From the NCBI GenBank assembly GCA_028289405.1, contig JANQPP010000017.1, positions 1 through 48,393 on the forward strand: a DNA stretch of 48,393 bases, written 5' to 3'. Position 1 is the stretch's first letter, and each line of letters opens with the position of its first letter. Source of the DNA: Pirellulales bacterium. GTDB taxonomy: Bacteria; Planctomycetota; Planctomycetia; Pirellulales; JANQPP01. Positions 8,009 to 16,639 of this stretch are shown here, piece after piece. Made by a program: the position numbers and the translations under genes. The notes under the pieces are model-generated. The model saw only the letters and a program-made list of their open reading frames with translations, did not search any database and was not told the DNA's origin.

Positions 8009-8758
8009 TCAGGCTGGTTGTGGGGTGCTCATGGTCAATTCGTGGAATCGATCATCGAGACTCTTGCCCTCCCGGGCCAAGTCCGAGACGGTTCCGTCGA
8101 AGACCAGGCGGCCTTCGTTGATAAAAATGACTCGCGTGGCAATGGCTTCGACCTCCTGCAAAATGTGCGTGGACAGCAGGATGGTTTTGCTCTCGCCGAG
8201 GCGGCGGATCGTCTGCCGGACCTCGCGAATCTGGTTGGGGTCGAGCCCGGCGGTCGGCTCGTCGAGAATCAGCACGTCCGGTTCATGCAGCAAGGCTTGA
8301 GCCATGCCCACCCGCTGCCGGTAACCTTTGGAGAGCTTGCCAATCGGTTTGCCGATCACGCTGTGCAGCGCGCACAGATCGACCACGGCCTGAATCCGCT
8401 CGCGGCGCCTAGTGCCATCCATCCCTCGGGCATCGGCGAAAAACTCTAAGATATCCCGAGGATTCATGTCGGGATAGAGCGGTCCGTTTTCTGGCAAATA
8501 GCCGAGGCGGGCCGAACCCGCGAGGCGATCGTTGGCCATATCGTGATCGGCGATACGGGCAGTTCCCGCCGAAGGGGAAAGATATCCCGTCAGGAGCTTC
8601 ATGGTCGTGCTTTTTCCGGCCCCATTTGGGCCCAGGAAGGCGACGACCTCGCCTTGCGAAATCTGGAACGAAACGTCGGCGATGGCGGCGAAATCGCCGT
8701 AGTATTTGGAAAGCCCCTGAGCCTCGATCATCGGCTGTCCGCTTCCCTCACTCATCAT
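8009..8758 (-). CDS. ABC transporter ATP-binding protein (GldA/CcmA-like)
   Basis: A 249-residue ABC ATPase with Walker A GPNGAGKST (43-51), a Q-loop region near GYLPENGPLYPDMN, signature LSKGYRQRV (142-150), Walker B VLILDEPTAGLD (162-173) and a switch His in LLSTHILQEVE. It is the first gene of the cassette that continues with the permease-GldG fusion and the DUF4340 protein, and it supplies the energy for that complex at the cytoplasmic membrane. The start at 8758 is supported by GAGGAGAA about 8 bases upstream; a second ATG follows immediately. The sequence GLSKYYGDFAAIADVSF and the short C-terminus are typical of the GldA group. The substrate is unknown. Confidence 0.93.
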   Translation of the reverse strand: MMSEGSGQPMIEAQGLSKYYGDFAAIADVSFQISQGEVVAFLGPNGAGKSTTMKLLTGYLSPSAGTARIADHDMANDRLAGSARLGYLPENGPLYPDMNPRDILEFFADARGMDGTRRRERIQAVVDLCALHSVIGKPIGKLSKGYRQRVGMAQALLHEPDVLILDEPTAGLDPNQIREVRQTIRRLGESKTILLSTHILQEVEAIATRVIFINEGRLVFDGTVSDLAREGKSLDDRFHELTMSTPQPA

Positions 8759-9464
8759 TCGCGGATTCTCCTCGGTAAATGGTTTGGCGGAACAGTGAAA
8801 GTTGGTGCTTCAAAAAATAGAGGATTCGACCGGTTTGGGAAACAGTCCCCGCGGATCCAGGAAGCATTTGGAACGCCGGGGCCAGTGGCTTCCTTGGTCG
8901 GCGGCGAATCCCTCACCATCGTAAGAAACCACATAGTATAACGAGACCCTATACGCAAAAAACCCCGTGAGGGGTCTGATTTGCTCGATCATTTTTTTTG
9001 GGGAAAATTCGCGGACCCAGAGACACCGGGCGTTGGGTTTCAGAAGTGCAATTGCCCAGGCACCGCCGAGGCATCGGGTGGCCACGCACACCAAAATTGC
9101 CGCTACACTTTATCTAAGAGGCTGCTGATTCACACAATCAACTGCTATGTTCGGTTCCGAGCCCCCCGGCGAGTGTCCCTGGATCCTGCTTGTCGTTGTT
9201 CGATAGGCCATCGTTCGAGAGAGCCGGAGACCAGCTCCCCATGAGAGCTACCGCCGATCGGTCCTCGCGAGCGAGTAAGTCGAAGTATATTTTTAGTTTA
9301 AGAGATATTCAATGGCGAACTGATTGTGTCCGCCCGCCTAAAAAACCACGGCCAAGGTGGCTTCCTGCAAGTCGTGGCTGTCGAAATCGGGTGGGGTGAA
9401 CGCCCGCAGTCGCGCTGCACGAAAGTGAAGCGGACCCCAGGATTTTCCACGCGCTGAAGAAAAC
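8759..9464. other. Intergenic interval with structured minus-strand segment
   Basis: This 706-base divergent interval separates the ABC cassette (-) from the glycosyltransferase (+). No reading frame has recognisable features. On the minus strand a GC-rich hairpin at 9059-9083 (inner stem CCGA/TCGG, outer GGCACC/GGTGGCC with a bulge) is followed downstream by an intrinsic terminator at 8957-8975. An A/T-rich patch near 9285-9312 could hold the promoter of the plus-strand gene at 9465. Confidence 0.5.
8957..8975 (-). terminator. Minus-strand intrinsic terminator upstream of the ABC cassette
   Basis: Read on the minus strand: ACCCC TCAC GGGGT followed directly by TTTTTTG, a compact stem with a four-base loop and a T-run (plus-strand A-run at 8957-8962). 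A competing pairing is possible between AGACCC at 8944-8949 and GGGTCT at 8972-8977. It lies about 200 bases before the start of the ABC cassette on the same strand, with no gene further upstream on that strand within the interval. It could end a small RNA or act as a leader attenuator. Confidence 0.6.
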
Positions 9465-10589
9465 ATGCCGGCGAATCTGACCAAAAAGGCGCTCCGCCAG
9501 ATATCAAGGCAAGGAAAGGACTTGGCGGAGCAAGCTAAGGTCCGCCTCGGCATGCACCGCCATTTTGATGTCATTGTGTGTGCGGAATCGATCGAGATTG
9601 CCCAAGCGCAGGTACATCCCATCGTGGATTGGGTCACTGACCACAAGGTCGGCTGGATTTCCAGGAGAAATGCCTACCACGCCCAACTCTGGAAGCGCTG
9701 CCAACCGGACTATGCTTTCGTCCAAGGCTATTGGGATACACCTTTCGAAGAGATCGAGTCATTGGTCCGGCTGATTCGAGAGGAATCTCCGGACTGCCGT
9801 ATTTGCTACCTGGACTGGTTTGCCCCGGCTCACATTCCCGATCCGCGAATTATTGATCTGGTCGATTTGTACGTAAAAAAAAACCTTTTGAAGGATCGGC
9901 GGAAGTATTTAGAAGGGATGCCAGACACGAATCTCGTGGAGTATGAAGCTCAGTGGGACGCTGGCTTTCTCAAGCCACGGCAGGGCGCTTTGAGAGACGA
10001 TCAACTATCCAAACTGGTGCCAGGCTGGAGTTTCGCCACGGATCGCACGATGATTCGCCTACTGGCAACGCCCTTCAATGGCGAGCGAAAGAGGCCAATC
10101 GACCTGCATTGCCGGATCGCGGCACCAACAGGGCAAGGCTGGTATAGCCACATGCGGACCCGAGTTTTTCAGGCCGTGAGCAACCTGGACTCTCGCACTA
10201 ACGGGGAATTCCAGATCCTTTGCGACACGGCGCGAGTGGACTACGCCCCTTATCTCGAAGAATTGCGGCGGTCGAGTAGCTGTTTGAGCCCCTTTGGTTA
10301 TGGTGAGGTTTGCTGGCGGGATTTTGAGGCGATTGCATTGGGGTGTGTCCTGGTCAAGCCAGATATGAATCATCTTCAAGTGGCTCCTAAGATTTATGTC
10401 GATTTCGAAACCTATGTCCCATTGGATTGGCAATTGACCAATCTTGGTGAAAAATTGACCGCACTTCGAGACGAAAAATTGCGGGCGACCCTCGTGTCCA
10501 ATGCCCGAGATATCTGGCAGACCTTTGTGAATTCAGGATGGCAGCGGATGTGGCAAGATTTATTGGATCGGCTGCATGCACGCTCTTGA
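9465..10589 (+). CDS. Putative glycosyltransferase (GT-B/CgeB- or exostosin-like)
   Basis: A 374-residue soluble protein. The most informative stretch is SCLSPFGYGEVCWRDFEAIA followed by LGCVLVKPDM, the nucleotide-sugar binding pattern seen in the C-terminal half of GT-B glycosyltransferases such as CgeB-like and exostosin-like proteins. The C-terminus continues with YVDFETYVPL and TALRDEKLRATLVSNARDIW, a typical helical end. The N-terminal half (HFDVIVCAESIEIAQAQ, CRICYLDWFAPAHIPDPRI) would form the acceptor domain but matches nothing I recognise. The next gene, 102 bases downstream on the same strand, is a sulfotransferase, so the pair may build and sulfate a glycan. A decorating role for the polysaccharide made by the 28-37 kb cluster is possible but not shown. 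Confidence 0.65.
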   Translation: MPANLTKKALRQISRQGKDLAEQAKVRLGMHRHFDVIVCAESIEIAQAQVHPIVDWVTDHKVGWISRRNAYHAQLWKRCQPDYAFVQGYWDTPFEEIESLVRLIREESPDCRICYLDWFAPAHIPDPRIIDLVDLYVKKNLLKDRRKYLEGMPDTNLVEYEAQWDAGFLKPRQGALRDDQLSKLVPGWSFATDRTMIRLLATPFNGERKRPIDLHCRIAAPTGQGWYSHMRTRVFQAVSNLDSRTNGEFQILCDTARVDYAPYLEELRRSSSCLSPFGYGEVCWRDFEAIALGCVLVKPDMNHLQVAPKIYVDFETYVPLDWQLTNLGEKLTALRDEKLRATLVSNARDIWQTFVNSGWQRMWQDLLDRLHARS

Positions 10590-10691
10590 ATTTCGGTGCG
10601 GCCCGTCGTCGGCAGTGACAGTGTTTGTCACGTCATTTGGCGAAGCCATCGTTTTTTGGACTCTTGGAAATTCATCCGTTCGGATTGAAGC

Positions 10692-11513
10692 ATGAAATCA
10701 GCGTCACCCCCACCGGTCGATCCGTCCATCGTTTGGCCCGCGCCTCCGCCATCTTTCGTTAGTCGGCTTGTGAGGCGTCCGGCCAAACAGTTGATCCTCC
10801 GGACCATTGATTCCGGTTGGCTTGGCGCACGCGCGCTACGGAGGCACGTCGTGATTTCGGGGTTTCCGCGCGGCGGGACGACTCTGCTACAAGCCATGTG
10901 TGAAACGTGCGTCGAGGATGCTCGAGTTTTCGGAGAAGAAGTGGACGCGCGAGTCGCGGCGAAGTACGCCTTACGCAACCATCGTTTCATGGTGACCAAA
11001 CGCCCCGACGACCTGTTCTTCTTCGACGAGATTCGCGGCATCTATGCCAAGAGGCCGGCGGACGTACGTTTCATCTTGTTGAAACGTGACCCGAGAGCGG
11101 TGTTGACCTCTCGACACAAGAAAGGTTCGGGTGACCACTACGTGTCCATCGGCCGCTGGCGAGCCTTTTACGAGCACTGGCAATATCAATGCTCCAACCC
11201 CGATGTGTGCGTGGTCGCGTTTGAAGACCTGGTCACCTCCACGGATGAAGTCCAAATGCGTTTGCAGGAACACACGGAATGGCAGGTGAAACGGCCTTTC
11301 GCGGAGTTTCATCGTTCCATGGACGACTCCTTCGATGCGGCGGCTCTCAACGGCGTCCGTCCGGTCGATGCCTCGGCCATCACGAGATGGCAGTCACCGA
11401 AGCACAAACCGTATCTGCGGGAGCTCTTGCGAAAAGACTTGAAAGAATTGCCGCAAGTGCTGATCGACATGGGCTACGAGAACTCGACCGAGTGGACCGC
11501 CGAATACGTGTAA
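10692..11513 (+). CDS. Sulfotransferase family protein
   Basis: A 273-residue protein with the two PAPS-binding signatures of sulfotransferases: a 5'-phosphosulfate loop FPRGGTTLLQ (58-67) after the strand HVVISG, and a 3'-phosphate loop in FILLKRDPRAVLTSRH (about 130-145). RWRAFYEHW and VVAFEDLVTSTDEVQMRL fit the conserved region before the C-terminus. It would transfer sulfate from PAPS to a hydroxyl or amino group, most plausibly on a sugar given the glycosyltransferase just upstream. The first 50 residues are Pro/Arg-rich and not clearly a signal peptide. Its Rossmann start differs from the second sulfotransferase at 33867, so they are not recent duplicates. Confidence 0.85.
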   Translation: MKSASPPPVDPSIVWPAPPPSFVSRLVRRPAKQLILRTIDSGWLGARALRRHVVISGFPRGGTTLLQAMCETCVEDARVFGEEVDARVAAKYALRNHRFMVTKRPDDLFFFDEIRGIYAKRPADVRFILLKRDPRAVLTSRHKKGSGDHYVSIGRWRAFYEHWQYQCSNPDVCVVAFEDLVTSTDEVQMRLQEHTEWQVKRPFAEFHRSMDDSFDAAALNGVRPVDASAITRWQSPKHKPYLRELLRKDLKELPQVLIDMGYENSTEWTAEYV

Positions 11514-11675
11514 CCGCGTATCAATCGGTCGAGACCCCAGATATTCATTCGTGATTCGCGGTAATAGCCGCTAAAGATGCCCGTGTGGGCAACCTTGCGA
11601 GAGTGATCTAGAATAACTACGCCTTAGCATCAAAGCACGCGTGACGTAAACCTCACCAAAAGGAACATCCACCAC

Positions 11676-11996
11676 GTGTCCGAATTTGTTTCCGTGGCGA
11701 AAGTAGGGTCGATCCCTCCCGGACAATCCGGCGCGTTTCCCGTTGGCGACCGTCTCGTGGCCGTATTCCATCAAGACGGCGACTACTTTGCAATCGACGA
11801 CCTTTGCCCGCACATGGGGGCTTCACTCGCCACGGGAGATGTCCAGGACGGCGTAGTGACCTGCCCTTGGCACGCTTGGCGATTCCGCCTCAGCGATGGC
11901 ATCTGGTGCGATAACCCCAAGCTCGGCGTGAAAAGCTATGACGTCCGTATCTCGGGAGACGAAATTCAAGTCCGCTTGCCGGACGAGTCTGAGTGA
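11676..11996 (+). CDS. Rieske [2Fe-2S] ferredoxin-like protein
   Basis: A 106-residue small Rieske protein of the NirD/aromatic-dioxygenase ferredoxin type. The cluster ligands are complete: Cys44 and His46 in CPHMG, and Cys63 and His66 in CPWHAWRF. The length is that of a stand-alone single-domain ferredoxin. It starts with GTG. The spacing of DDLCPHMGASLATGDVQDG to VVTCPWHAWRFRLSDG is typical. No oxygenase or nitrite reductase large subunit is encoded in this window, so its electron-transfer partner is unknown. The next gene is convergent and ends 44 bases away. Confidence 0.93.
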   Translation: MSEFVSVAKVGSIPPGQSGAFPVGDRLVAVFHQDGDYFAIDDLCPHMGASLATGDVQDGVVTCPWHAWRFRLSDGIWCDNPKLGVKSYDVRISGDEIQVRLPDESE

Positions 11997-12040
11997 TTAC
12001 GGTGTAGTGTCCTCGCCGGCGGCTCTCGAATCCTTGCGTC

Positions 12041-12742
12041 TCAAAGCCGAATTTTCTCGCCCGGCGCCAGCACGTGCGGGCGGCAATTCGTTTCGTTGTT
12101 GACCAGCTTGGCCCAGCTTTTCGGGTCTTGGGCGATCGGTGGCCACGTATTGTAGTGGGCGGGAGCCACGCGCTTAGGGCGAATCAGGTGGATTGCCTCG
12201 ATGGAATCCTCCGGCCCCATCGTGAAGCGGTCGCCGATGGGGAGCACGGCCAGTTCGATCCCGCGGCGATCGCCGAATTTCACGCTGCCGATGAGGCTCA
12301 TGTCCGAAAAGAGCGCGGTATCACAAGCGAAGTAGACGTTGCCTTCGGGCAGGGATAGCACGAACCCGCCTGGATTGCCGCCGGGCGTGCCATCGGGCAG
12401 CGTGGAACTGTGGTGGGCGATGGTCATGGTGACTCGACCAAAGGGGAGCTCGCAGCCTCCGCCCAGATTCAGCGGTTCAGTTTTTTCCACGCCTTGTTTG
12501 CCGAACCATTCACAGACTTCGAAATTGGCCACCACGGTGGCTCCGGTTCGTTCGGCAATTCGAGACACGTCCGCGACGTGGTCGAAGTGTCCATGTGATA
12601 CCAGGATGTAATCGGCCTCCACATCTTTTGCTTTGACCGGCGCCGTGGGAGAATCTTCCAAAAAGGGGTCCAGCAGTACGGTCGCTTCGCTGGTTTGGAT
12701 CGACCAACTTCCGTGTCCTAACCATGTCAGTTCTGTTCCCAC
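12041..12742 (-). CDS. UPF0173-family metallo-beta-lactamase-fold hydrolase
   Basis: A 233-residue metal-dependent hydrolase with the HxHxDH metal motif at HGHFDH (50-55), a further His in MTIAHHSSTLPDG, and the closing His in RVAPAHYNTWPPI. LTWLGHGSWSIQT at the N-terminus and LLDPFLEDSPTAP are characteristic of the UPF0173 group, whose usual length (about 225-235) matches. The substrate is not established. Start is GTG at 12742, with AGGAG about 11 bases upstream. Glucose-6-phosphate isomerase is encoded upstream on the same strand, 137 bases away. Confidence 0.9.
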   Translation of the reverse strand: MGTELTWLGHGSWSIQTSEATVLLDPFLEDSPTAPVKAKDVEADYILVSHGHFDHVADVSRIAERTGATVVANFEVCEWFGKQGVEKTEPLNLGGGCELPFGRVTMTIAHHSSTLPDGTPGGNPGGFVLSLPEGNVYFACDTALFSDMSLIGSVKFGDRRGIELAVLPIGDRFTMGPEDSIEAIHLIRPKRVAPAHYNTWPPIAQDPKSWAKLVNNETNCRPHVLAPGEKIRL

Positions 12743-12818
12743 GCTAATCGCTCTCCTCTGCTGTTGAGTTGCTCTTCGTCGAAGTCTCTAGGGGTTTCGA
12801 ACGGGGATTAAAACAATC

Positions 12819-12870
12819 GGCTTTTCACTGCCGATGGGTGCCAAACCGCGCGGAGACTGAAGCTTTTCAT
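12819..12870 (+). repeat. Partial, weaker copy (C) of the dispersed repeat
   Basis: GGCTTTTCAC (12819-12828) corresponds to GGCGTTTCAC of copies A and B, followed without a gap relative to copy A by CCGATGGG and CGCGGA, with about 18 of 26 positions matching copy A and CTGA matching copy B. The 5' third of the repeat (GCCAACGGACAAA) is absent. It lies 10 bases from the stop codon of the glucose-6-phosphate isomerase gene, the same relation to a 3' end seen for copy B. Confidence 0.4.
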
Positions 12871-12879
12871 GCCGCGTTC

Positions 12880-14310
12880 TTATTCCTCGCCCCGCAAAAT
12901 GGCCTGCATATGTTTTTTGTAGGCTTCAACGCCAGGTTGTCCATAAGGATTGATTCCGATCAGTCGGCCTTCCATCACCGTGGCCAGCATCATCATCTGA
13001 AACATTTGGCCCAAAGTGTGTTCGTTGAGCCGTGGAAGGTGCAGATCCGCCGTGGGGCGCTGGTCTTCGAGGTAGGCGCGGTTCGTGCCGCGAATGGCCG
13101 CGTCCATAATATCGGGCAGCCCCTTTTCGGCAAGACCATTCAAGCCATCTTGGTTGTGCTGGGAAGTGCCGATCGGAATCGGATCACAACGAACTTCATC
13201 CACGATCAAATTCGTGATGACTTTGTCGCGTCGTCCTTGCTGGTGCTGTTGTCCGCGCGAATGCAGATCGCGCGTGTTGACCGTGGTGAGCGGCGTCGCG
13301 CCTTGTTCCTGTTTTCCAAGACTTTCAGCCAATAACTGGTCGTACCACAGCCCAAACGCTTCGAGTGCCTTGCTCCAGCAGGAAAGCACACGTTGATTCA
13401 TGCCGTGTTTGGTTTCCAGGAGATGGGACACCGCTACGTACCGCAGAACGACGTTCTCTTCTGGAGACGCGGCCACGAAATGCTCATTCATGGCCCGGGC
13501 ACCTTCCAGCAGGCGTACGACGTCCAGTCCCAAGATGGCTGCCGGCAGGAGTCCGACGGCGGTGAGTACGGAGAACCGCCCACCCACACCATCAGGAATG
13601 TCGAACACCTCCTGAAATTCCAAGGCACGGGATAAATCCCGTAATTTCCCCTCGGCTCCCGTGATGGGGATCACAAGCCGCTCAGGGCCGAGGTTTTCCG
13701 CATCGCTGGAATTTTGCAGAGTCCGCAAAAACTGGCGAAAGGCCACGGCGGTTTCCAAGGTTCCACCGCTCTTGCTGACGACGACCATGGCCCAGCGGTT
13801 TTCCGGGCCAGAAGTTTTTTCCTTGGCGGTGAGCAGATCCAACAGCCCTTGGGTTGCGTCATTGTCGACGTTATTGCCTTCGAAGTAGAGACGTGGACAG
13901 CTACCGCGCTCGCTGCGAGAGAGTTCATTGTGATAGGGATGGCAGCAGGCTTCGAAAATGGCACGCGTGCCCATGTAGGAACCGCCGATGCCCAACACCA
14001 CGACTCGGTCCACGATTTCCCGCAAACTGCCGGCGGTCCGCAAGATCCGCCCCAGTTCGCTTTGGTCACGCTGTTCGCGGTAGGCATCAAGCGTTCGTTC
14101 GGGCAGGCGAAAAAAACCGGCATCGAGCGGCTGCTTTTGCTCTGGGATATCGCCTTGTTGCTCCCAAAGCTCCTGATCACGCAGCACTTCCGATCGTGCC
14201 GCTTCCAATTGGGAATGCAAGGCCGAGATGTCTTCAGGATCAATACCGTGATCCGGTAAAAAGACGCCTTCTGGGTCATAGCTCACGAGTCGATCTTTTT
14301 GACCTGCCAT
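12880..14310 (-). CDS. pgi: Glucose-6-phosphate isomerase
   Basis: Interconverts glucose 6-phosphate and fructose 6-phosphate in glycolysis/gluconeogenesis. Family signatures are clear: MVVVSKSGGTLETAVAFR (sugar-phosphate binding), FDIPDGVGGRFSVLTAVG (signature 1), GLWYDQLLAESLGK (signature 2), the catalytic His region DLHSRGQQHQQG, and the C-terminal QPGVEAYKKHM with the conserved Lys. The 476-residue length fits the shorter bacterial type. A longer frame begins with GTG at 14346, but the ATG at 14310 has GGAGAG about 10 bases upstream and is preferred. It could supply fructose 6-phosphate for sugar-nucleotide synthesis. The downstream UPF0173 gene is on the same strand. Confidence 0.95.
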   Translation of the reverse strand: MAGQKDRLVSYDPEGVFLPDHGIDPEDISALHSQLEAARSEVLRDQELWEQQGDIPEQKQPLDAGFFRLPERTLDAYREQRDQSELGRILRTAGSLREIVDRVVVLGIGGSYMGTRAIFEACCHPYHNELSRSERGSCPRLYFEGNNVDNDATQGLLDLLTAKEKTSGPENRWAMVVVSKSGGTLETAVAFRQFLRTLQNSSDAENLGPERLVIPITGAEGKLRDLSRALEFQEVFDIPDGVGGRFSVLTAVGLLPAAILGLDVVRLLEGARAMNEHFVAASPEENVVLRYVAVSHLLETKHGMNQRVLSCWSKALEAFGLWYDQLLAESLGKQEQGATPLTTVNTRDLHSRGQQHQQGRRDKVITNLIVDEVRCDPIPIGTSQHNQDGLNGLAEKGLPDIMDAAIRGTNRAYLEDQRPTADLHLPRLNEHTLGQMFQMMMLATVMEGRLIGINPYGQPGVEAYKKHMQAILRGEE

Positions 14311-14591
14311 CTCGAAAATTCTCTCCAAGAGGTCGTGTGGATACACCGTGGGCGGACAAATTCATTGCTTCTGATCGCGGCGCTGCGCGACCGGCGCAAC
14401 ATACTCCTTGCCGCGGGAAACTGTCAACGCGGGGGAACCGCGACCCAGATTGAGTTGTCGTCGCCGCGAAAGCTGAAATTCATCTGGTGCGCATCACGGG
14501 TGCTTTCCGTGCTTCCCAAGAGGGTTCTCATCCATACACTTTTTGCGCCCGCAATGAATCGAGGCGCTCACCTCCGCTGGCGTGGCATGCT

Positions 14592-15914
14592 TCAGGCGGG
14601 GGACTCGACTTCCTGGCTAGGGTAGTCGGTTTCGGATGAAGCGGGTTCCGCTGGTCCTCCGGTGATGAGCCGGGCGGAGCGATTTCGCGTGATGTAGTTC
14701 CAGCCCCATTGAACGAACACGAGCACGCGGTTTTGAAATTGCACCAACTCCATCAGATGGATGAAGAGCCACATCAGCCAAGCGAACCGCCCGCTGAATT
14801 TCCAACCGCCCAGTTGTGCCACGGCGCTAGCCCGGCCAATGGTCGCCATCGTGCCATGATCGCGGTAATGAAAGGTTGGCGGTGTTTTCCCCGAAAGCCG
14901 CGCCGAGATGACTTGGGCCACGAAGCTTCCTTGTTGCATGGCGACTGGCGCGAGCCCCGGCAGGGGCTTGCCGTCCGGTCCGGGGCAGTGGGCCAAATCT
15001 CCCAAGACGAAAATTTCTGGATGGCCTTCTAGGCTCATGTCAGGCTGGACCATCACACGTCCGGCACGGTCCGTCTCCGCGCCCGTGGCGTCGGTCAAGG
15101 CTTTACCCAAGGGCGAGGCTTGCACGCCCGCCGCCCAGAGGACTGTTTTCGTGGCCAATTCTTCTCGGGAGCCATTCGTTTCCAAGACCACGTGATCAGG
15201 CTGGATATCTACAAGCTTCGTGGAGGTGCGAACCTCCACTCCGTGGCTGTGCAATGAATCCGCTGCCTTGGCAGCCAAGTCGCGTGGATAAACCGACAAC
15301 ACGTGTTCGGCGGCTTCCACCAGCATGATCTGGGCTCTGCGAGGATCGATGTGACGAAATTCGTGCTTTAACGTGTGGTTGGCGATTTCCGCGAGCGCTC
15401 CGGCCAATTCCACGCCCGTGGGGCCGCCTCCCACGACGACAAATGTGAGCCAAGGCGAGAGCCGGTCGGTGTCTCCGAGATCCTGTTCCGCGTATTCAAA
15501 GGCGGAGAGGATTCGCCGCCGGATTTCGGTAGCGTCCTCGATGGTTTTCAACCCGGGGGCGAGGGGTTCCCAGCCGTCATTTCCAAAGTAGCTATGTTTT
15601 GCTCCGCTCGCGACGATCAAGGTGTCGTACGAGAGCGACATTCCCTCGCAGAGGACCTTCCGCCGCTGGACGTCGAATCCCGTCACCTCTCGCAACAGCA
15701 CGTTGCAATTTTTCTGTCTCCGAAGAATGTGCCGTAGCGGCGTGGCGATATTCGCCGGAGATAGTCCCCCGGTAGCGACCTGATAGAGCAAGGGCTGGAA
15801 GAGATGGAAATTCCTGCGATCCACTAAGGTGACTTGCACGGGAGCCGCGCGCAGTCCCCGGACGGCATGCAAGCCGCCAAAACCACCTCCCACCACGACG
15901 ACATGATGTGCCAT
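14592..15914 (-). CDS. ndh: Type II NADH dehydrogenase (NDH-2)
   Basis: A 440-residue single-subunit, non-proton-pumping NADH:quinone oxidoreductase. The FAD-binding dinucleotide fold opens the protein ([17 protein letters not shown]), followed by [17 protein letters not shown], which is diagnostic of NDH-2. The second (NADH) fold is [35 protein letters not shown] and [20 protein letters not shown] form the FAD-contacting end. The C-terminal stretch [18 protein letters not shown] with [14 protein letters not shown] is the membrane-associated tail seen in the family. The ATG at 15914 puts the fold at the N-terminus as expected; an upstream in-frame ATG at 16007 would overlap the neighbouring gene and add unrelated residues. 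Confidence 0.93.
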   Translation of the reverse strand: MAHHVVVVGGGFGGLHAVRGLRAAPVQVTLVDRRNFHLFQPLLYQVATGGLSPANIATPLRHILRRQKNCNVLLREVTGFDVQRRKVLCEGMSLSYDTLIVASGAKHSYFGNDGWEPLAPGLKTIEDATEIRRRILSAFEYAEQDLGDTDRLSPWLTFVVVGGGPTGVELAGALAEIANHTLKHEFRHIDPRRAQIMLVEAAEHVLSVYPRDLAAKAADSLHSHGVEVRTSTKLVDIQPDHVVLETNGSREELATKTVLWAAGVQASPLGKALTDATGAETDRAGRVMVQPDMSLEGHPEIFVLGDLAHCPGPDGKPLPGLAPVAMQQGSFVAQVISARLSGKTPPTFHYRDHGTMATIGRASAVAQLGGWKFSGRFAWLMWLFIHLMELVQFQNRVLVFVQWGWNYITRNRSARLITGGPAEPASSETDYPSQEVESPA

Positions 15915-15981
15915 TTGCCTTACCTTTGCTTTCCCTGCGGCCAGTTGAAAACTCTCAATGTGTGGACGGTGCTTGAATCGG

Positions 15982-16500
15982 TCAATTGTCCGGGTCGAGA
16001 ATTCCACCGGAAATCAGACTCAAGAAACCCGCGTAAAATCCCCGTCGGCGTCCCCGCAGTTCGGAAGTCGCGACTTTTCGCTCGATCCGCCGCAGGTCGG
16101 GAGCATGTTTTTTCACATCTTGTCCGATTGTTTCCTCCCAGCCTTCAATCAGCATCTGCACCTTTTCTAGTTCTCCTCCGTCAAACCAAATGCCTTTGCA
16201 ACCGGTGCAGCGGTCCAAAATAATGCCCGTGTTCCCGCCGTAATTGATCGCGTCCGTCGTGGCGCCACATTTGGGACATGGCAAATCGCGATCGACGTCC
16301 TTGAGCGGAACTCCCTTGATTTTCGTGGCATTCACGAGTGCTCGGCGTTCCTCTTCGTCAAACTGCACTTCACGCCGCTGGAGGATCTTGGGCAATTCCC
16401 CGTGGTCAAGCCACTCGCCTTCGCACTCGTCACACGTTTCGATTTCGATGCCTTCATACTCGATGGTCCGTAAGGTTTCACGGCAAACGGGGCATTGCAT
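15982..16500 (-). CDS. Double zinc-ribbon protein (zf-TFIIB family)
   Basis: A 172-residue protein with two tandem four-Cys zinc ribbons: CPVC (3-6) with CDEC (23-26), and CPKC (75-78) with CTGC (98-101). Each is followed by the family tag W-D-GEL ([12 protein letters not shown] and [12 protein letters not shown]), which marks the bacterial zf-TFIIB group. The remainder is charged and helical, with a short hydrophobic end ([13 protein letters not shown]). The ATG at 16500 starts [10 protein letters not shown], leaving only two residues before the first Cys; a longer in-frame start at 16602 is rejected. No function is established for this family. The next gene on the same strand is NDH-2, 67 bases away. 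Confidence 0.85.
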   Translation of the reverse strand: MQCPVCRETLRTIEYEGIEIETCDECEGEWLDHGELPKILQRREVQFDEEERRALVNATKIKGVPLKDVDRDLPCPKCGATTDAINYGGNTGIILDRCTGCKGIWFDGGELEKVQMLIEGWEETIGQDVKKHAPDLRRIERKVATSELRGRRRGFYAGFLSLISGGILDPDN

Positions 16501-16639
16501 GCGGTGGTCCTTGATAAAGGGTAAGGCGACGGGGAACCTGGGCGCGGAACAAGTCCGCCTTAGCGGACCATTTTCGGCAAGCAGGGACGCGAAGCAACCC
16601 AATACGGGCTGTCCGGGATAAAAGGGACCCTGTCAAGGA

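Noticed and set aside
7625..8449. 274-residue plus-strand open frame
   Set aside because: It spans the antisense of the ABC ATPase and the 5' end of the permease gene, which both carry clear motifs on the minus strand.
3070..8758. Calling the ABC cassette a gliding-motility operon
   Set aside because: Only the Gld A/F/G-like core is present; none of the other gliding or type IX secretion genes is in the window, so motility is not supported.
9103..9135. AGGCTGCTGA near 9118 as a further copy of the inverted-repeat element terminus
   Set aside because: Only about ten bases match, the outer TAGC is missing and no partner inverted copy lies within several hundred bases.
15915..16007. N-terminal extension of the NDH-2 frame
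   Set aside because: It would overlap the zinc-ribbon gene and place 31 unrelated residues before a dinucleotide-binding fold that begins the protein in homologues.
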